Part shown: piece after piece, positions 1-11,200 of the stretch
How the letters are laid out: every line of letters starts with the position of its first letter
Position numbering within the stretch: position 1 is the first letter of the stretch
From: an uncultured Oscillospiraceae bacterium
GTDB taxonomy: Bacteria; Bacillota; Clostridia; Oscillospirales; Ruminococcaceae
Direction: 5' to 3'
DNA length: 64,000 nucleotides
NCBI GenBank assembly: GCA_910588145.1
Contig: CAJUPO010000004.1
Span: 1 to 64,000 of the forward strand
Program-made: the position numbers and the translations under genes
Notes under the pieces: model-generated
What the model saw: only the letters and a program-made list of their open reading frames with translations
What the model was told of the DNA's origin: nothing
Database searches by the model: none

Positions 1-17
1 AGCTATAAGCTCCTTTG

Positions 18-43
18 AACCCCCGGCTTAGCCGGGGGTTTTC
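18..43 (+). terminator. Rho-independent terminator of a gene left of the window
   Basis: A perfect 10-bp GC-rich stem (18-27 with 31-40) around a 3-nt loop is followed by a short T run on the plus strand. It would end a plus-strand transcript that begins outside the window. No gene in the window reads into it. Confidence 0.7.
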
Positions 44-54
44 TAAATACAATA

Positions 55-94
55 AAAAGGACGTATCTGAGATTTACTTCAGATACGTCCTTTT
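55..94 (-). terminator. Terminator of the addBA-lgt-folD operon
   Basis: A perfect 15-bp inverted repeat (55-69 with 80-94) lies 13 nt past the folD stop. Both arms end in A/T runs, so it can work in both directions. On the minus strand it closes the operon. Confidence 0.85.
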
Positions 95-107
95 GTATAT
101 TACTTGC

Positions 108-962
108 TTATATTAATTTATTATGCATTTTTGCAGCAGTTAATGTATTCTTCATTAACATAGCAATTGTCATTGGTCCTACACCGCCTGGAACCGGAGT
201 TATATAGGAAGCTTTCTTCTCAACATTTTCAAAATCTACATCTCCGCAGAGTTTACCATTTTCCAGTCGATTCATACCGACATCTATTACAACTGCACCA
301 TCCTTGACCATATCTTCAGTTACGAAATTGGCTCTGCCAACAGCAGCTACAAGAATATCAGCATTACGGCAAATTTCTTGTAAGTTCTGAGTTTTAGAAT
401 GACAAATTGTTACTGTTCCGCTTCTATGTAATAAAAGCATAGCCATTGGTTTTCCTACAATATTACTGCGTCCTATAACAACACATGATTTACCTGAAAT
501 TTCAACTCCGGTGCTGTCAATAAGTTCCATTACCCCAGCTGGTGTGCAAGGCAGAAAAGCATATTCACCTATCATTATTTTTCCAACATTGAAAGGATGA
601 AAAGCGTCAACATCCTTTTCAGCTTTTATGGCATTTATAATAGCATTTTCTTCAATATGTTTTGGCAACGGGAGCTGACAAAGTATGCCGTTTACGTTAT
701 TGTCATTATTAAGCTTTTCAACAAGTTCAAGTAATTCTTCCTGAGTTGTTTCTTCTGGAAGTGCATATTCGTATGAATTAAATCCTACTTCAGCACATGC
801 CTTTTTCTTGGAATTTACATACACTCTTGAAGCAGGATCATTTCCGACGATAATAACAGCGAGTCCAGGTGTTATTCCCTGCTTTTTAAGTTCAGCCGTT
901 TCTTCAGCCACTTGATTTTTTACTTTTAATGAAACTTCTTTACCGCTTATCAGCTTTGACAT
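108..962 (-). CDS. folD: Bifunctional methylene-THF dehydrogenase / methenyl-THF cyclohydrolase
   Basis: FolD is a cytosolic NADP-dependent enzyme that interconverts 5,10-methylene-, 5,10-methenyl- and 10-formyl-tetrahydrofolate. It supplies formyl donors to PurN and the AICAR transformylase encoded near 40 kb. The protein is 284 residues, the family's usual length. It shows the substrate loop (VNSKKKAC), the QLPLPKH segment, the GRSNIVGKP dinucleotide-binding turn and the C-terminal TPVPGGVGPMT signature. An ATG at 1052 gives a longer frame, but the ATG at 962 has an AAGGAG site at normal spacing and starts the family-typical MSKLISGKEV. Last gene of the operon, 1 nt after lgt and probably translationally coupled to it. 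Confidence 0.96.
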   Translation of the reverse strand: MSKLISGKEVSLKVKNQVAEETAELKKQGITPGLAVIIVGNDPASRVYVNSKKKACAEVGFNSYEYALPEETTQEELLELVEKLNNDNNVNGILCQLPLPKHIEENAIINAIKAEKDVDAFHPFNVGKIMIGEYAFLPCTPAGVMELIDSTGVEISGKSCVVIGRSNIVGKPMAMLLLHRSGTVTICHSKTQNLQEICRNADILVAAVGRANFVTEDMVKDGAVVIDVGMNRLENGKLCGDVDFENVEKKASYITPVPGGVGPMTIAMLMKNTLTAAKMHNKLI

Positions 963-963
963 A

Positions 964-2052
964 TTAATTTTCTCCTTCATTTTTATTAAAATCTTCTGAT
1001 ATTTCATTCTCAATTTCATCTTCGGAATTATCAATATATTCCTCTGATTCATTGATTTCAGAATCTTTATCTGAATCTGTAAACTTAGTCTCAGATTGTT
1101 CTGTTATATCATTATACTTTTTATTTATTAAATTTATAGATTCTTCAGTATTACAGTATAGTACATATTCATCACCCATTCGTTTTACCTTAAGCGAGAA
1201 AATAATGAGTAATATTACAGATGTAATAACGCATACTGCTGCTAATACTTGAGAAACTCTTAATGTGCCTATTATGAGACTGTCAGTCCTCAGACCTTCT
1301 ATGAAAAATCTGCCCAATCCATACCAGCCAGCGTACATTAAAAACACCTGACCATCGAAACGTCTGATTTTTTTTGCAAAGAGTGCAAGCAATATAAAGC
1401 CAAGAATACACCAGGCTGATTCATATAAAAAGCATGGATGCACTGGTATATTCCATGACATTGAAGTAATATCCTCTGGATTTGCCGTATTGCTGCTTGC
1501 ATTAATTATCCATTCCTGAATTTTTCCGCCTGACATACCAAATATGCTATTGCTTGTGTTATATCCAAACGCTTCCTGGTTTGTAAAGTTGCCCCATCTG
1601 CCGATACCCTGCCCCAGAAGAAAACCTATTGAACATACATCAAGTAATGGTAAAAACTTCACTTTTCTTAATTTAGCAACCAGTCCTCCAACTGCAATTG
1701 CGCCAATAATGCCGCCGTAAATGGCAAGACCGCCTGTTCTGAAATTGAAAATTGACTTCCAGTCACTGGAATAGTCTTCCCATTTCATAATAACATAATA
1801 TGCTCTGGCGCCGATTAAACCTCCGATAATGCCGCCTATGACGACATCCATTGCTCTGTCAGTATCTATGCCGTATTTTTTCATCTGCGAAAAGCCATAT
1901 ATCATGGCAAGAAGCATTCCAAATGCAATTATAAGGCCATACCACTTTATCTCAAATCCAAAAAGAGAAAACGCAGTTTCATCAACACTTATGTCAATTC
2001 CAAGTTTAGGAAAAACTATACGGTCTGGTTCAAGTCGTTCAGTTAATGTCAT
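964..2052 (-). CDS. lgt: Prolipoprotein diacylglyceryl transferase
   Basis: Lgt moves diacylglycerol from phosphatidylglycerol onto the lipobox cysteine of prelipoproteins in the cytoplasmic membrane, the first step of lipoprotein maturation. A likely client is the lipoprotein at 38373. The protein is 362 residues with about seven hydrophobic segments, the family motif GRWGNFTNQEAFG near residue 150, and GRFFIEGLRTDSL toward the end of the core. After about residue 290 there is a roughly 70-residue Glu/Asn/Ser-rich acidic tail, making it longer than typical (about 270-290). A good GGAGG precedes the ATG. It sits in the addBA operon between the M16 pair and folD. Confidence 0.95.
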   Translation of the reverse strand: MTLTERLEPDRIVFPKLGIDISVDETAFSLFGFEIKWYGLIIAFGMLLAMIYGFSQMKKYGIDTDRAMDVVIGGIIGGLIGARAYYVIMKWEDYSSDWKSIFNFRTGGLAIYGGIIGAIAVGGLVAKLRKVKFLPLLDVCSIGFLLGQGIGRWGNFTNQEAFGYNTSNSIFGMSGGKIQEWIINASSNTANPEDITSMSWNIPVHPCFLYESAWCILGFILLALFAKKIRRFDGQVFLMYAGWYGLGRFFIEGLRTDSLIIGTLRVSQVLAAVCVITSVILLIIFSLKVKRMGDEYVLYCNTEESINLINKKYNDITEQSETKFTDSDKDSEINESEEYIDNSEDEIENEISEDFNKNEGEN

Positions 2053-2065
2053 AATCTTTCCTCCG

Positions 2066-3334
2066 TCATTTAATTACAGACATAGTCATATTATTTGTAT
2101 CAAATCTTTCAATAAGACATTTCTGAACATCATCATATGTCATTTCTGAAAGAATCTTAATTGACTGGTAGGGCTCCACTCCTGACATATAGGCAGAGAT
2201 AAGATTTGAGGCAACTGCTTCTGGATTATTGCTGATTCGGACCATCATTCCATAAGTGGATTTCTTAATTGTATTGAACATTTTTTTGTCCAAACCATTT
2301 ATTTTAGCTGACTCAATTTCATTTACAATATATTCTCTTACCCTTTCAGGACTTTCAGATTCACCGCTGAATATAAGAGAAAAGAATCCGTCTCCTGTAA
2401 ATGCTTCTACGCAGAATGTAGAATTAATGAGTCCGTCGTCCATCATTTTTTTATACAAAGGAGTAGAGGGATCAGCCAGTACATTCAGAGCAATCATACA
2501 TTCCATTTCAGCTTTAAGACGGGCATTGCCGTTTTCAGGTCTGCATTTAATACCGATATTGAAAATCGGACTGCCGACTGGAAGATGTTCAGTCACATCA
2601 TGCTCAACAACTTCATAAGGTTCTTCTTCAAATACAGTTTCAAGTTCCTGATTTTCACAAGGCTTTAAAAGTCTGTCAGCCACTTCAAGTACTTCATCGG
2701 TTTTGACATTTCCGGCAATAACAAGAACCATATTATGAAGATTGTAAAAAGTATTATAGCATTTATAAAGAAGATCAGCGTCAATTTGAGCTATGCTTTC
2801 AATAGTTCCGGCTATATCAATTCTTACAGGATGATTATGGTACATACCCTGAAGCATATTGAACAGTACTTTCCAGCCTGGATTATCATTGCACATTTGA
2901 ATTTCCTGACCAATTATTCCTTGTTCCTTGTCAACTGTTTCCTTTGTAAAATAAGGCTTCTGCACAAAGTCTAGAAGTATTTCAAGAGATTTTATATAGT
3001 TATCTGAACAACTGAAAAGATAGCAGGTTCTGTCAAAGGAAGTATAAGCATTGGCGTTAGCTCCTGTTTGAGCATAAAGAGCAAATGCGTCACAGTCTTC
3101 ATTTTCGAAAAGCTTATGTTCAAGAAAATGTGCTATTCCCTCTGGTACTACTGTATACTGCTTATCATTTTTAGTTTTGAACATTGTATTAATAGAACCG
3201 TATTTTGTGCCGAATAAAGCCTCAGTTGTACTAAAACCATTCATTTCGCAGACATAAATGTCAAGACCAGAAGAATGTTTTATATATTTACAATGATCCC
3301 CTGTTTGTTTACAGTATATATCTTTAATTTCCAT
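2066..3334 (-). CDS. M16 family metallopeptidase (YmfH/YfmH-like)
   Basis: This is a zinc protease-like protein of the pitrilysin (M16) family, 422 residues. It carries the inverted zinc motif HFLEH near residue 70 and the downstream EQGIIGQEI helix that supplies the third ligand, so this member of the pair should be catalytic. The neighbour at 3334-4596 is an M16 relative without the motif. Such active/inactive pairs form heterodimers in several bacteria. Databases label the Bacillus pair as EF-P 5-aminopentanol modification-associated (YfmF/YfmH), but the substrate here is unknown. The start overlaps the upstream stop by one base (TGATG), with a GGGGGA site in the end of the upstream gene. 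Confidence 0.88.
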   Translation of the reverse strand: MEIKDIYCKQTGDHCKYIKHSSGLDIYVCEMNGFSTTEALFGTKYGSINTMFKTKNDKQYTVVPEGIAHFLEHKLFENEDCDAFALYAQTGANANAYTSFDRTCYLFSCSDNYIKSLEILLDFVQKPYFTKETVDKEQGIIGQEIQMCNDNPGWKVLFNMLQGMYHNHPVRIDIAGTIESIAQIDADLLYKCYNTFYNLHNMVLVIAGNVKTDEVLEVADRLLKPCENQELETVFEEEPYEVVEHDVTEHLPVGSPIFNIGIKCRPENGNARLKAEMECMIALNVLADPSTPLYKKMMDDGLINSTFCVEAFTGDGFFSLIFSGESESPERVREYIVNEIESAKINGLDKKMFNTIKKSTYGMMVRISNNPEAVASNLISAYMSGVEPYQSIKILSEMTYDDVQKCLIERFDTNNMTMSVIK

Positions 3335-4596
3335 CAGGCTTTTTCCCCCTTCATAACATAAACTGTATCAAGTTCAAGAGTTTTGGCTGCTTCAATCAGA
3401 TCCTGCTTTGTAATAGATGCATACTTATTAATTGCTGTTTCTGTATCTATAACATTATTCTTTATAAATCCATTGAAATACCACGATATATATGAAAATG
3501 AAGTATCCCCTACTCCGTTCAGTGAATTTTTAATACTAAGGAGTGCATGATTCATTTCTTCATCAGTAATATTTCCGCATTTCATTTCATTTATTTGATT
3601 TAAAATTTCTTTTTCGGTTTCTTCAATATTTGCCTCTTCAATTCCGCAGTCTATAAACATAGTCTGCTTCCAGAAGTTATATGCACTTGCGCAGTAGTAG
3701 CAGAGACTCTTTTTTTCTCTTACATTAATAAAAAGTTTGGATACAGCAGTTGCGCCAAGTACAGTATTGACAAATTTCATTATATATTCATCCTGACAAG
3801 ATGACTTTAGTGCCAAAACCATTTTGCATTGTTTAACATCCAGATGTTCTTCTACTCTGCTTACTTCTTTTTTCAAAGGACTCGGACTAATAAAATTTAG
3901 ATTTTCCGGCATTCTTTCAAGCTTGCTAAACTTTTCTGTAATAATTTTTTCTATTATATCATCTTTTTCAGGACCAACAAAGAAAATTTCAGTTTGTGCA
4001 GTTTTTAAAATTTTCTGATATGCCTCAAAAGCTGATTCAGGAGTAACTGCTTCTGTATCTTCCTTTGTGCCGTATGCAGAATTCTCACTGTTTTCACCTT
4101 TATATGCTTCCTTATGCGTTTGAATTACTGCGTAATTTCTTTTATTGTTTATTTCAGCGTCAATGGAATCAAGGTGATCCTTTTTTCTGAAATTAAAAGG
4201 TTCTTCTGAAAATTTTCCATTTGATGCATTTGGAGAAAAAATGCAATCCATAAGGATTTCCAAAACGGAATTGCTAATGTCTTCACTTTCAAGTGCATAT
4301 CGGTTATGAATGGAACTTATGCTTATACTTAAAATCTGCTCGTCGGCCTGTTTACTAATGTCAACATTGATACTGGCTCCGTAAAGCTCATTAAGTTTGT
4401 CAGTAAGCAGGCTTAAATTTTTATACCTGCTGTTCGAGGTACCAATAATTCCAACTGCCATGGCGTTATGGGAAGCTGTTTCTTTCTTAAGTTCCGTTAT
4501 AAACATTACCTGAATCTTATTTGTTTTGAATTTAGGATCGATTATAGTTGTATAACCTATTCCGTCAGCAATATTCTTTCTTGAATAAACCGGCAT
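3334..4596 (-). CDS. M16-like protein lacking the zinc motif (YmfF/YfmF-like)
   Basis: 420 residues with the fold-typical M16 features (N-terminal strand ending in QVMFITEL, a VREKKSLCYYCASAY segment near the C-terminal half) but no HxxEH motif in the N-terminal region. It is probably the non-catalytic partner of the peptidase at 2066-3334, whose start overlaps its stop. The C-terminal segment MFIDCGIEEANIEETEKEI is typical of M16 C-domains. An AGGAG lies 11 nt before the ATG. A promoter-like element lies in the 78-nt gap to addA, so the pair may be transcribed both from addB and locally. Confidence 0.82.
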   Translation of the reverse strand: MPVYSRKNIADGIGYTTIIDPKFKTNKIQVMFITELKKETASHNAMAVGIIGTSNSRYKNLSLLTDKLNELYGASINVDISKQADEQILSISISSIHNRYALESEDISNSVLEILMDCIFSPNASNGKFSEEPFNFRKKDHLDSIDAEINNKRNYAVIQTHKEAYKGENSENSAYGTKEDTEAVTPESAFEAYQKILKTAQTEIFFVGPEKDDIIEKIITEKFSKLERMPENLNFISPSPLKKEVSRVEEHLDVKQCKMVLALKSSCQDEYIMKFVNTVLGATAVSKLFINVREKKSLCYYCASAYNFWKQTMFIDCGIEEANIEETEKEILNQINEMKCGNITDEEMNHALLSIKNSLNGVGDTSFSYISWYFNGFIKNNVIDTETAINKYASITKQDLIEAAKTLELDTVYVMKGEKA

Positions 4597-4632
4597 AATA
4601 TTACACGCTCCTTTTCTGTAACAGATATTTTT

Positions 4633-4661
4633 ATTATATCATAAATTTAGTAATAATTCCA
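4633..4661 (-). promoter_or_regulatory. Possible sigma-A promoter for the M16-lgt-folD genes
   Basis: On the minus strand a perfect TATAAT (4633-4638) lies 17 nt from a weak TGGAAT (4656-4661), in the short gap between addA and the M16-like gene. The -35 is poor; position and spacing are right. Confidence 0.4.
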
Positions 4662-4674
4662 GTAAAAAATAAAA

Positions 4675-7600
4675 TTATAATACCTTAACTTCCATTTTCT
4701 TATAAAAGGAATAAATAATTGCTTCTTTAACCGGAAGACTCTGGATCTTTTCCAGGGTTCTTTTATATAGCGTCAATTGTCCGCGATACTTGTCCGAAAT
4801 TAAATTTATATCATTAATACGGTCAGTTTTGTAATCAACGAGAACAAGTGAATCGTCTTCAACCAATATCATGTCGATGATTCCGTTTAGCATGCCATCA
4901 GTATTTCTATATGCATTACCATATTCATCATCAATATCCAAATCATTAAGTGATACAAGAAACTTTTTCTCTCTTATTACCTCAGAACAGTTTTTTATAC
5001 GTTTAAAAAGGTTTGATTCAAGAAAACTTTTGATATCATTAATTTTAATAGAATCACGTTGAGTAACAGAAAGATAGCCGTAATTGTATAAACGTTCAAG
5101 TTCAGATTCTATTCCGGATTCTAATTTTTTTAAATCGGTAAACTGTAGGAATTTATGCAGAGCAGTACCCTTTTCTGCATTAGTTAGTCCTTTTCTGTCT
5201 AAGTCAAACTTTGGTCTTTTAAGCTGTAGTTTATAATCATTTGATTTTTTTGTTATATCAGAAACTGAAAGCTTTGCAGTTAATTCAGAATATCTGAAGT
5301 CATACTGAAGATTAATCATTTGTTCAAGTTTTTTTACATAATTAAGATCAGCCTGAGGTGTACCATTGGTATCTTTTTCTTTAAATTCATTTTCATCCTC
5401 TGATTTATTATATAAACTGAAGTTTATATTCTGATAATCCTCATAAGAAAAATATTCATAGATTCCCAATTGTTCTCTTAAAGGACTATTTTTTTTCAAT
5501 GATAGAAGAGTCATCATTATCCAATCATTCATACAAGCAGCGTCTGATATCATAAAGGACGTGATTCCGTTATTCGATTTCATTGTTTCTGTAAATAAAG
5601 CTGCTTTTTTTGCTCTGTTTTCACTAATGTCAAAAGTAATAAATAGTTTTTCCTTTGCTCTGGTCAGCGCAACATATAAAAGTCGCATTTCTTCTGCAAT
5701 ACTGCATTTATGATTATAAATTTTTATTGCTTCAAAGGGAATTGTCTTAAATCTTTCATATTTGCTTCGGTTTTGACCTATGAAACCTAAGCCCATTTTG
5801 TATGAAAACTGATATGGATTTGTTTCGTCCATTCTATTGAATTTTCGTGTAGTTTCTGCAATAAATACAAACGGAAATTCAAGTCCTTTTGATTTATGCA
5901 TAGTTTTAACTGATACAGCATTAATTGATGATGCCGAAGAAGACGCACTTCTAAAATCATCATTTCTTTCTAATATTCTGTCAATATACTTAATAAATCC
6001 TGAAAGCCCTTCGTTAGAATTGCTTTCAAAGCTTCCGGCATATTCAAGCAGCAGTCTTAAATTTGCTTTTTTCTTTTCGCTGTCCTTATAAAGCTGCATA
6101 ACAGATAAGAAGTCGGTATTATCATATATTCTCTGTATAAGTTCCTGTACAGTATAAACAGACGAGAATAATCTCATTTCCTGTATAGTGTCATAGACAA
6201 ATTTAGCTTTGATACATAAATTATCGTCAAAGGAAGGTTCAGAATTGTTTATGCCCAGACCGCTGACCATATTATTATAAATGTATCCTTTGGCATTTAC
6301 AAGCCTTATAACAGATATATCGTCTGCACTAAGTGCAAACATCGGAGACATCAAAACCGAAACAAGCGCCAAATCATTCATAGGATTATCTATTACCCTG
6401 AGCAGATTAATAAGCACTGAAACTTCCCGTGACTTAAGATAACCTTTACTCTCCTCACATTCAACGTTAAGCCCTCTTTTTTCAAGTTCTTTTATATAGG
6501 TATCATTATTGGTATTTGTACGTTTAAGAATACAGAAATCACGCATTTCGCAAGGACGGAATGATTTTCCTCCGTTGATGCTGACAGGATGTCTTTTTTC
6601 AATCATTTCAGAAATTTTTTCTGCTATGCATGCTGCTTCTGCGTTTTCAGAGAGATTTGTTTTATTGTACATAATTATTTCTGTATTTCTGTCTGCCGGA
6701 TAAAATTCAGCGCCTCTAATAAGATATTCATTTTCATTATAGTCTATATCACCGGTTTCCTTAAACATAATCCTTGAAAACATATTGTTTACGAAATTTA
6801 TTACTTCTGCTGAACTGCGAAAATTTTTGTTAAGCTTTATAAAAGAATTAGTTTTTTCTCCCTGACAGTACGGAACAGATTTTTCTACTGCATTTATAAA
6901 ATTATCCGGATTTGCTAACCTAAATCTATAAATTGACTGCTTAACATCTCCCACAAAAAAAAGGTTGCTGCCATATTCAGCGTTGTTGCCATTATGTGAA
7001 AGTAACCTAAATATCATATCCTGACGGTTATTTGAATCTTGAAATTCATCAACCATTATAATTTTATAATAATCTGACAATTCTTCTGCAAGCGCCTTTT
7101 TAGATACATTACCGTTATCATCGCATTCTGCAAGAAGTTCAAGAGCAAGCTGCTCTGCATCATCAAAACCAATGGAATTTTTTCTATCCTTGTATTTTCT
7201 AAGCTCAAAATCAAATTCTATTATAATTGATGTCAAAGCTTCAATTATTTGTTTATTCATTAACACATCAGATTTTTCAAAAGCAAGCACTTCATAAGCT
7301 GTTGGAGAAACTTTTTTTACAATATCAATCATTGAGTCACGGAAAGTTTTAATCAATATTCTATCCTCTTCATGATCTGATGACTTAGGGAATCTTGGAA
7401 AAGATGCAAACTTTATTTTAGGAAACGGCATTGATGTATCTCCTTTAAAGACTGCTTCTTTTAACTCATTTAAAAGTAGACTATCTCCTATCAGCATATC
7501 CATAAGCTTGGTATTTTCTATTTGTTCAGCTTTTTCCTTAGCAGAATTAAGCAGATTTTCAGCTTGATTAAAGTTATCGTTTAAATATTTAATATAGAAA

Positions 7601-8220
7601 TTCTTATATAAATTAGTATCATATTTTAAATATGCAAGCTTTAGCCAATTTTTAAAAAAAGGTATAGATGATACGTTTTTATAAACATTTAATATTAAAT
7701 TTTCAATTGGAGTATCATTATTTCCGGAACAGAAATTATCTGACAATAATTTTATACATTCAGGTTTTTCCTTGTAAAACTTTTCAAAAATATTTTTTAG
7801 CACTTCATTTCGAAACAGATTTTCTTCAGTTTCATCAATAATCCTAAAATCAGATGAAATATTAAGCAGTGTAACATTATTTCTAATTAAATCAAAACAA
7901 AAAGAATGTATGGTAGAAATAGCAGCGCTTCCTATCATTGAATACTGTCTTGCTAACCACTTATTTCCAGGGTTCTTTTGAATAAGAGCAGCAATAGAAT
8001 CTGAAAGCCTTTGTTTCATTTCAGCCGCTGCATCGTTAGTAAATGTAACGACAACCATTTTTTCTACAGGAATTTTATTATTACTGTTTGATATAATTCT
8101 TAAGAGTCTTTCGACAAGAACAGAAGTTTTACCGCTTCCTGCCGCTGCTGAAACTATAACTGAACATCCGGATGCTGTAATGGCTTTGGTCTGTTCGTCT
8201 GTCCATCTGTTCATGTTCAT
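4675..8220 (-). CDS. addA: ATP-dependent helicase/nuclease subunit A
   Basis: AddA is the UvrD-like helicase and 3'-strand nuclease of the AddAB complex, which processes double-strand breaks and recognises Chi in Gram-positive bacteria. The protein is 1181 residues (B. subtilis about 1230). The Walker A SAAAGSGKT is at residues 24-32. It also has DEFQDSN (motif II), a VKQSIYRFR motif, KTMHKSKGLEFPFVF, and LLYVALTRAKEKL (motif VI). The C-terminal RecB-type nuclease ends with GIIDMILVEDD and VLVDYKTDR. Its ATG overlaps the addB stop by 4 nt (ATGA), with the GGAGGAGG site encoded in the last addB codons. A second ATG two codons in is an equally spaced alternative start. Confidence 0.96.
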   Translation of the reverse strand: MNMNRWTDEQTKAITASGCSVIVSAAAGSGKTSVLVERLLRIISNSNNKIPVEKMVVVTFTNDAAAEMKQRLSDSIAALIQKNPGNKWLARQYSMIGSAAISTIHSFCFDLIRNNVTLLNISSDFRIIDETEENLFRNEVLKNIFEKFYKEKPECIKLLSDNFCSGNNDTPIENLILNVYKNVSSIPFFKNWLKLAYLKYDTNLYKNFYIKYLNDNFNQAENLLNSAKEKAEQIENTKLMDMLIGDSLLLNELKEAVFKGDTSMPFPKIKFASFPRFPKSSDHEEDRILIKTFRDSMIDIVKKVSPTAYEVLAFEKSDVLMNKQIIEALTSIIIEFDFELRKYKDRKNSIGFDDAEQLALELLAECDDNGNVSKKALAEELSDYYKIIMVDEFQDSNNRQDMIFRLLSHNGNNAEYGSNLFFVGDVKQSIYRFRLANPDNFINAVEKSVPYCQGEKTNSFIKLNKNFRSSAEVINFVNNMFSRIMFKETGDIDYNENEYLIRGAEFYPADRNTEIIMYNKTNLSENAEAACIAEKISEMIEKRHPVSINGGKSFRPCEMRDFCILKRTNTNNDTYIKELEKRGLNVECEESKGYLKSREVSVLINLLRVIDNPMNDLALVSVLMSPMFALSADDISVIRLVNAKGYIYNNMVSGLGINNSEPSFDDNLCIKAKFVYDTIQEMRLFSSVYTVQELIQRIYDNTDFLSVMQLYKDSEKKKANLRLLLEYAGSFESNSNEGLSGFIKYIDRILERNDDFRSASSSASSINAVSVKTMHKSKGLEFPFVFIAETTRKFNRMDETNPYQFSYKMGLGFIGQNRSKYERFKTIPFEAIKIYNHKCSIAEEMRLLYVALTRAKEKLFITFDISENRAKKAALFTETMKSNNGITSFMISDAACMNDWIMMTLLSLKKNSPLREQLGIYEYFSYEDYQNINFSLYNKSEDENEFKEKDTNGTPQADLNYVKKLEQMINLQYDFRYSELTAKLSVSDITKKSNDYKLQLKRPKFDLDRKGLTNAEKGTALHKFLQFTDLKKLESGIESELERLYNYGYLSVTQRDSIKINDIKSFLESNLFKRIKNCSEVIREKKFLVSLNDLDIDDEYGNAYRNTDGMLNGIIDMILVEDDSLVLVDYKTDRINDINLISDKYRGQLTLYKRTLEKIQSLPVKEAIIYSFYKKMEVKVL

Positions 8221-11200
8221 TCCTCCTCCAGTGATAATTTTTCTAACATTAGTTTTTCTGCATCCTTATCAAATTCACGATGCTTATCGGTTTCTGTTAT
8301 TCCGCATACGGACCAGTAATTACAGTACGAACATGGATTGGTTACTGAAGAAATAAGTGGGTCAGCGTCTATATTTCCATTGTAAAGCTCCATGCACATA
8401 TTTTGCATAAGTTCTTTTGTATATTTTCTTAGATTACTGAATTGTTCTGATGAAAGAACTGACGATGTTTTACTAAGAGAAAGTGTCCCTTCACCTTTAT
8501 CAGTTTTTAAAACAGATGCAGGAATGTATATACCCATAATATCCTTTTCCATTGCATTTAGTACCATTCTGTCATTAAGGATCAATCCGTTCATTTTATA
8601 ATGAGAGTTTAATGTTTTTTTTATTTCAGTACCTTCAAATCTGTTTCTGCTGCATTTTACTTCACCGGATGGCATATATAATACGCCGGCTGTTTTATAT
8701 CCGTTATATTTTCCCTTTTTTCCGGTTACAGTAAACATATAAATGAGCATCTGCATATTAAGACCATAGTACAGAGATGACATTGAAAGCTTCTTTTCAC
8801 CTGTTTTATAATCAATTACTCTTAGATACTTCTGACCGTTGTTTTCATAAACATCTACCCTGTCAATTACTCCTTTTAAAATTATCTCTATTCCATTTTC
8901 AGCTTTAAGTACAGATAATCCGTCCCCTTTACTGAGACTAAGTTCAAACTCTGCTGGACGAAATTCAGACTGTTTTAACTCTTCTTTTAAGTGAATAATA
9001 AGAGTTTCAATACTGTTATTAATTCTTTCGAGAATATGCTTTGCCCTGGTATCATTAACTGAACTCCCGCCAAGATTTTCTTCAAAGTATTTTTCTGTAC
9101 ATTCTCTTACAGCAAAAGCAATCTTTTCGGAAGTTAAAGAATCAAATTCTTCTTTTGTTGAACAGGAACTTAATATTTTTTCAAGACAGTCATGTATTAA
9201 ATTGCCTTGTTCAAGTCTGTTTATTTCATGCTTTCTAATAGCTTTGAGTTTTAGTCCAGTATTGCAGAAAAATTTGAAATGACATAAATTATATTCTTCA
9301 AATCCTGTTGCTGAGATTCTGAGTCTGTCAGAGTAAATTTTTCTTATTAATTCTTTATTTTTTATCTGAAAACTCTTTTCATGGCTTATTTCTTCTAAAA
9401 ATTCTATTTTATTTTTATAGTATTTATGCTTTTCAAGATATTTTCTCAGACTTTCAACTTCAGCGCTTTTTTCATTAAAGTGACGAATAAAGTTATAGTA
9501 GGCAGCCTGAATTGTTGATGAATAAAAAATGATATCTTTTTGTGAGGCATATTCCAAAATATTGTTCTTAAACATTTCTTTTATCTGAGTAATAATAGAC
9601 GCTGGGAAAAGAGATGAACCAGATAATGATGAAAGAGGATATGTAACATATAATTTATCACTTGCGTGGGTAAGAGTTTTATATACAATTAACTTTTCAT
9701 CTGCTATCAGTTCTTCAGTTGTTCTGGAAAGATTTAGACCAATGCTTTCCAACCTAATTCTGTCCTTTTCATTTAAGATACCATCAATTTTAATATCTGC
9801 TGGAAAACTGCCTTCATTTACTCCGCATACAAAAGCAACTTTAGGAGAATCTGGTCTGGCAGTTTCTGCACATAAAATATCTACTCCGTCCAGTGTTTGG
9901 GGAGGTACGGAATATGATATTTGGCGCAGCAGCATTAGGAAAAGATCACGAAATTTACTGATATTTATATCCTTATACAAATCTGATACGCTTTCAAGTG
10001 TATCAATAAATATATCCCATATTCGTTTCATTTCCTTTGACATATAGATCATGTTCTTTTCTTCAAAGTAACTGCAAACTTTATAGACATTTTCCGGAAC
10101 ATTTGTTTCTTTAAGAAAATTATACAAAGCTGAACAAATATCTGCTCCCTTATTTGACTTACAATTATTCTTTAGTTTTAATATTGGCTGCATAATTTCA
10201 TTGCGAATTTTTTCTGCATCATTACAAAATTCTGAATCATAGATAAATGGTTCATACCACTGTTTTCCGTCGATATTCCATTCATAGCAATAATTTTCAA
10301 GTCTTGAAATGTCTTCTGTCTTAAAATCATTGAGCTGATTTTTTGCATATTTAAATATACTTTCAGATGACGGCAAATCTGTACTTATGATATCAAGTAC
10401 GCTTATTATCAGCTGCATCAGCGAAGTATGCATTACACTTTTTTTTATATTAAGGTGATATGGAATATTATACTTTTTAAATGCTGCTTCAAAAACATAA
10501 ATATAATCATTCATGCGTCTTGACATAACTGTAATATCTTTGTATTTATAGTTTTGGGCTTTAACTAATCTATTAATTTCAGAACAGATATAATCAGCCT
10601 CTTCATACATATCGCGGCACTCTGTTAAAATTATATTATCCGAATTTGGGTAAACCGGCCTTTCAGGACGAAGAATAAATTTATTTAAATGTGCAAGATC
10701 GCTTGATTTATATTTAACTGGTCTCTCAAGATGAATAGTTGATGTTTTTTTGTTGTATTTTTCTGCTGTTTGTACAAACCTTTTCCAGGTGTTGTTTACT
10801 GAATCAAAAATAGTATATTTGTTATTTCCTTCATTTTCAAGTCTTAAAGATATATAAACATCATCAGATTGGGATATTACCGTATCTATCATATCGTATT
10901 CGTCATAAGTAAAACTTTCAAATTCATCAAAGAATACAACTGTATTTTTAAAATAATCACTTGCATTGGCAATTGCAGCGGATTCAGAAATATCTGTAAG
11001 ATTATCTTTTAATCCGCTGTCTGCAAGCATTTTGTCATATGTATAATAAATTAATATTGTATCTGCAATCTTTTCGTTTAACGCTGCATTAGAAGAAGCT
11101 AACTTGTCCATTATTGTATCCGGAGCTGTACCGCTTTGTCTAAATTCTGTTACTAGTTTTAATGCTTCTTGCGAAAAACTTATTTTTTCAGCGTGCCTGC

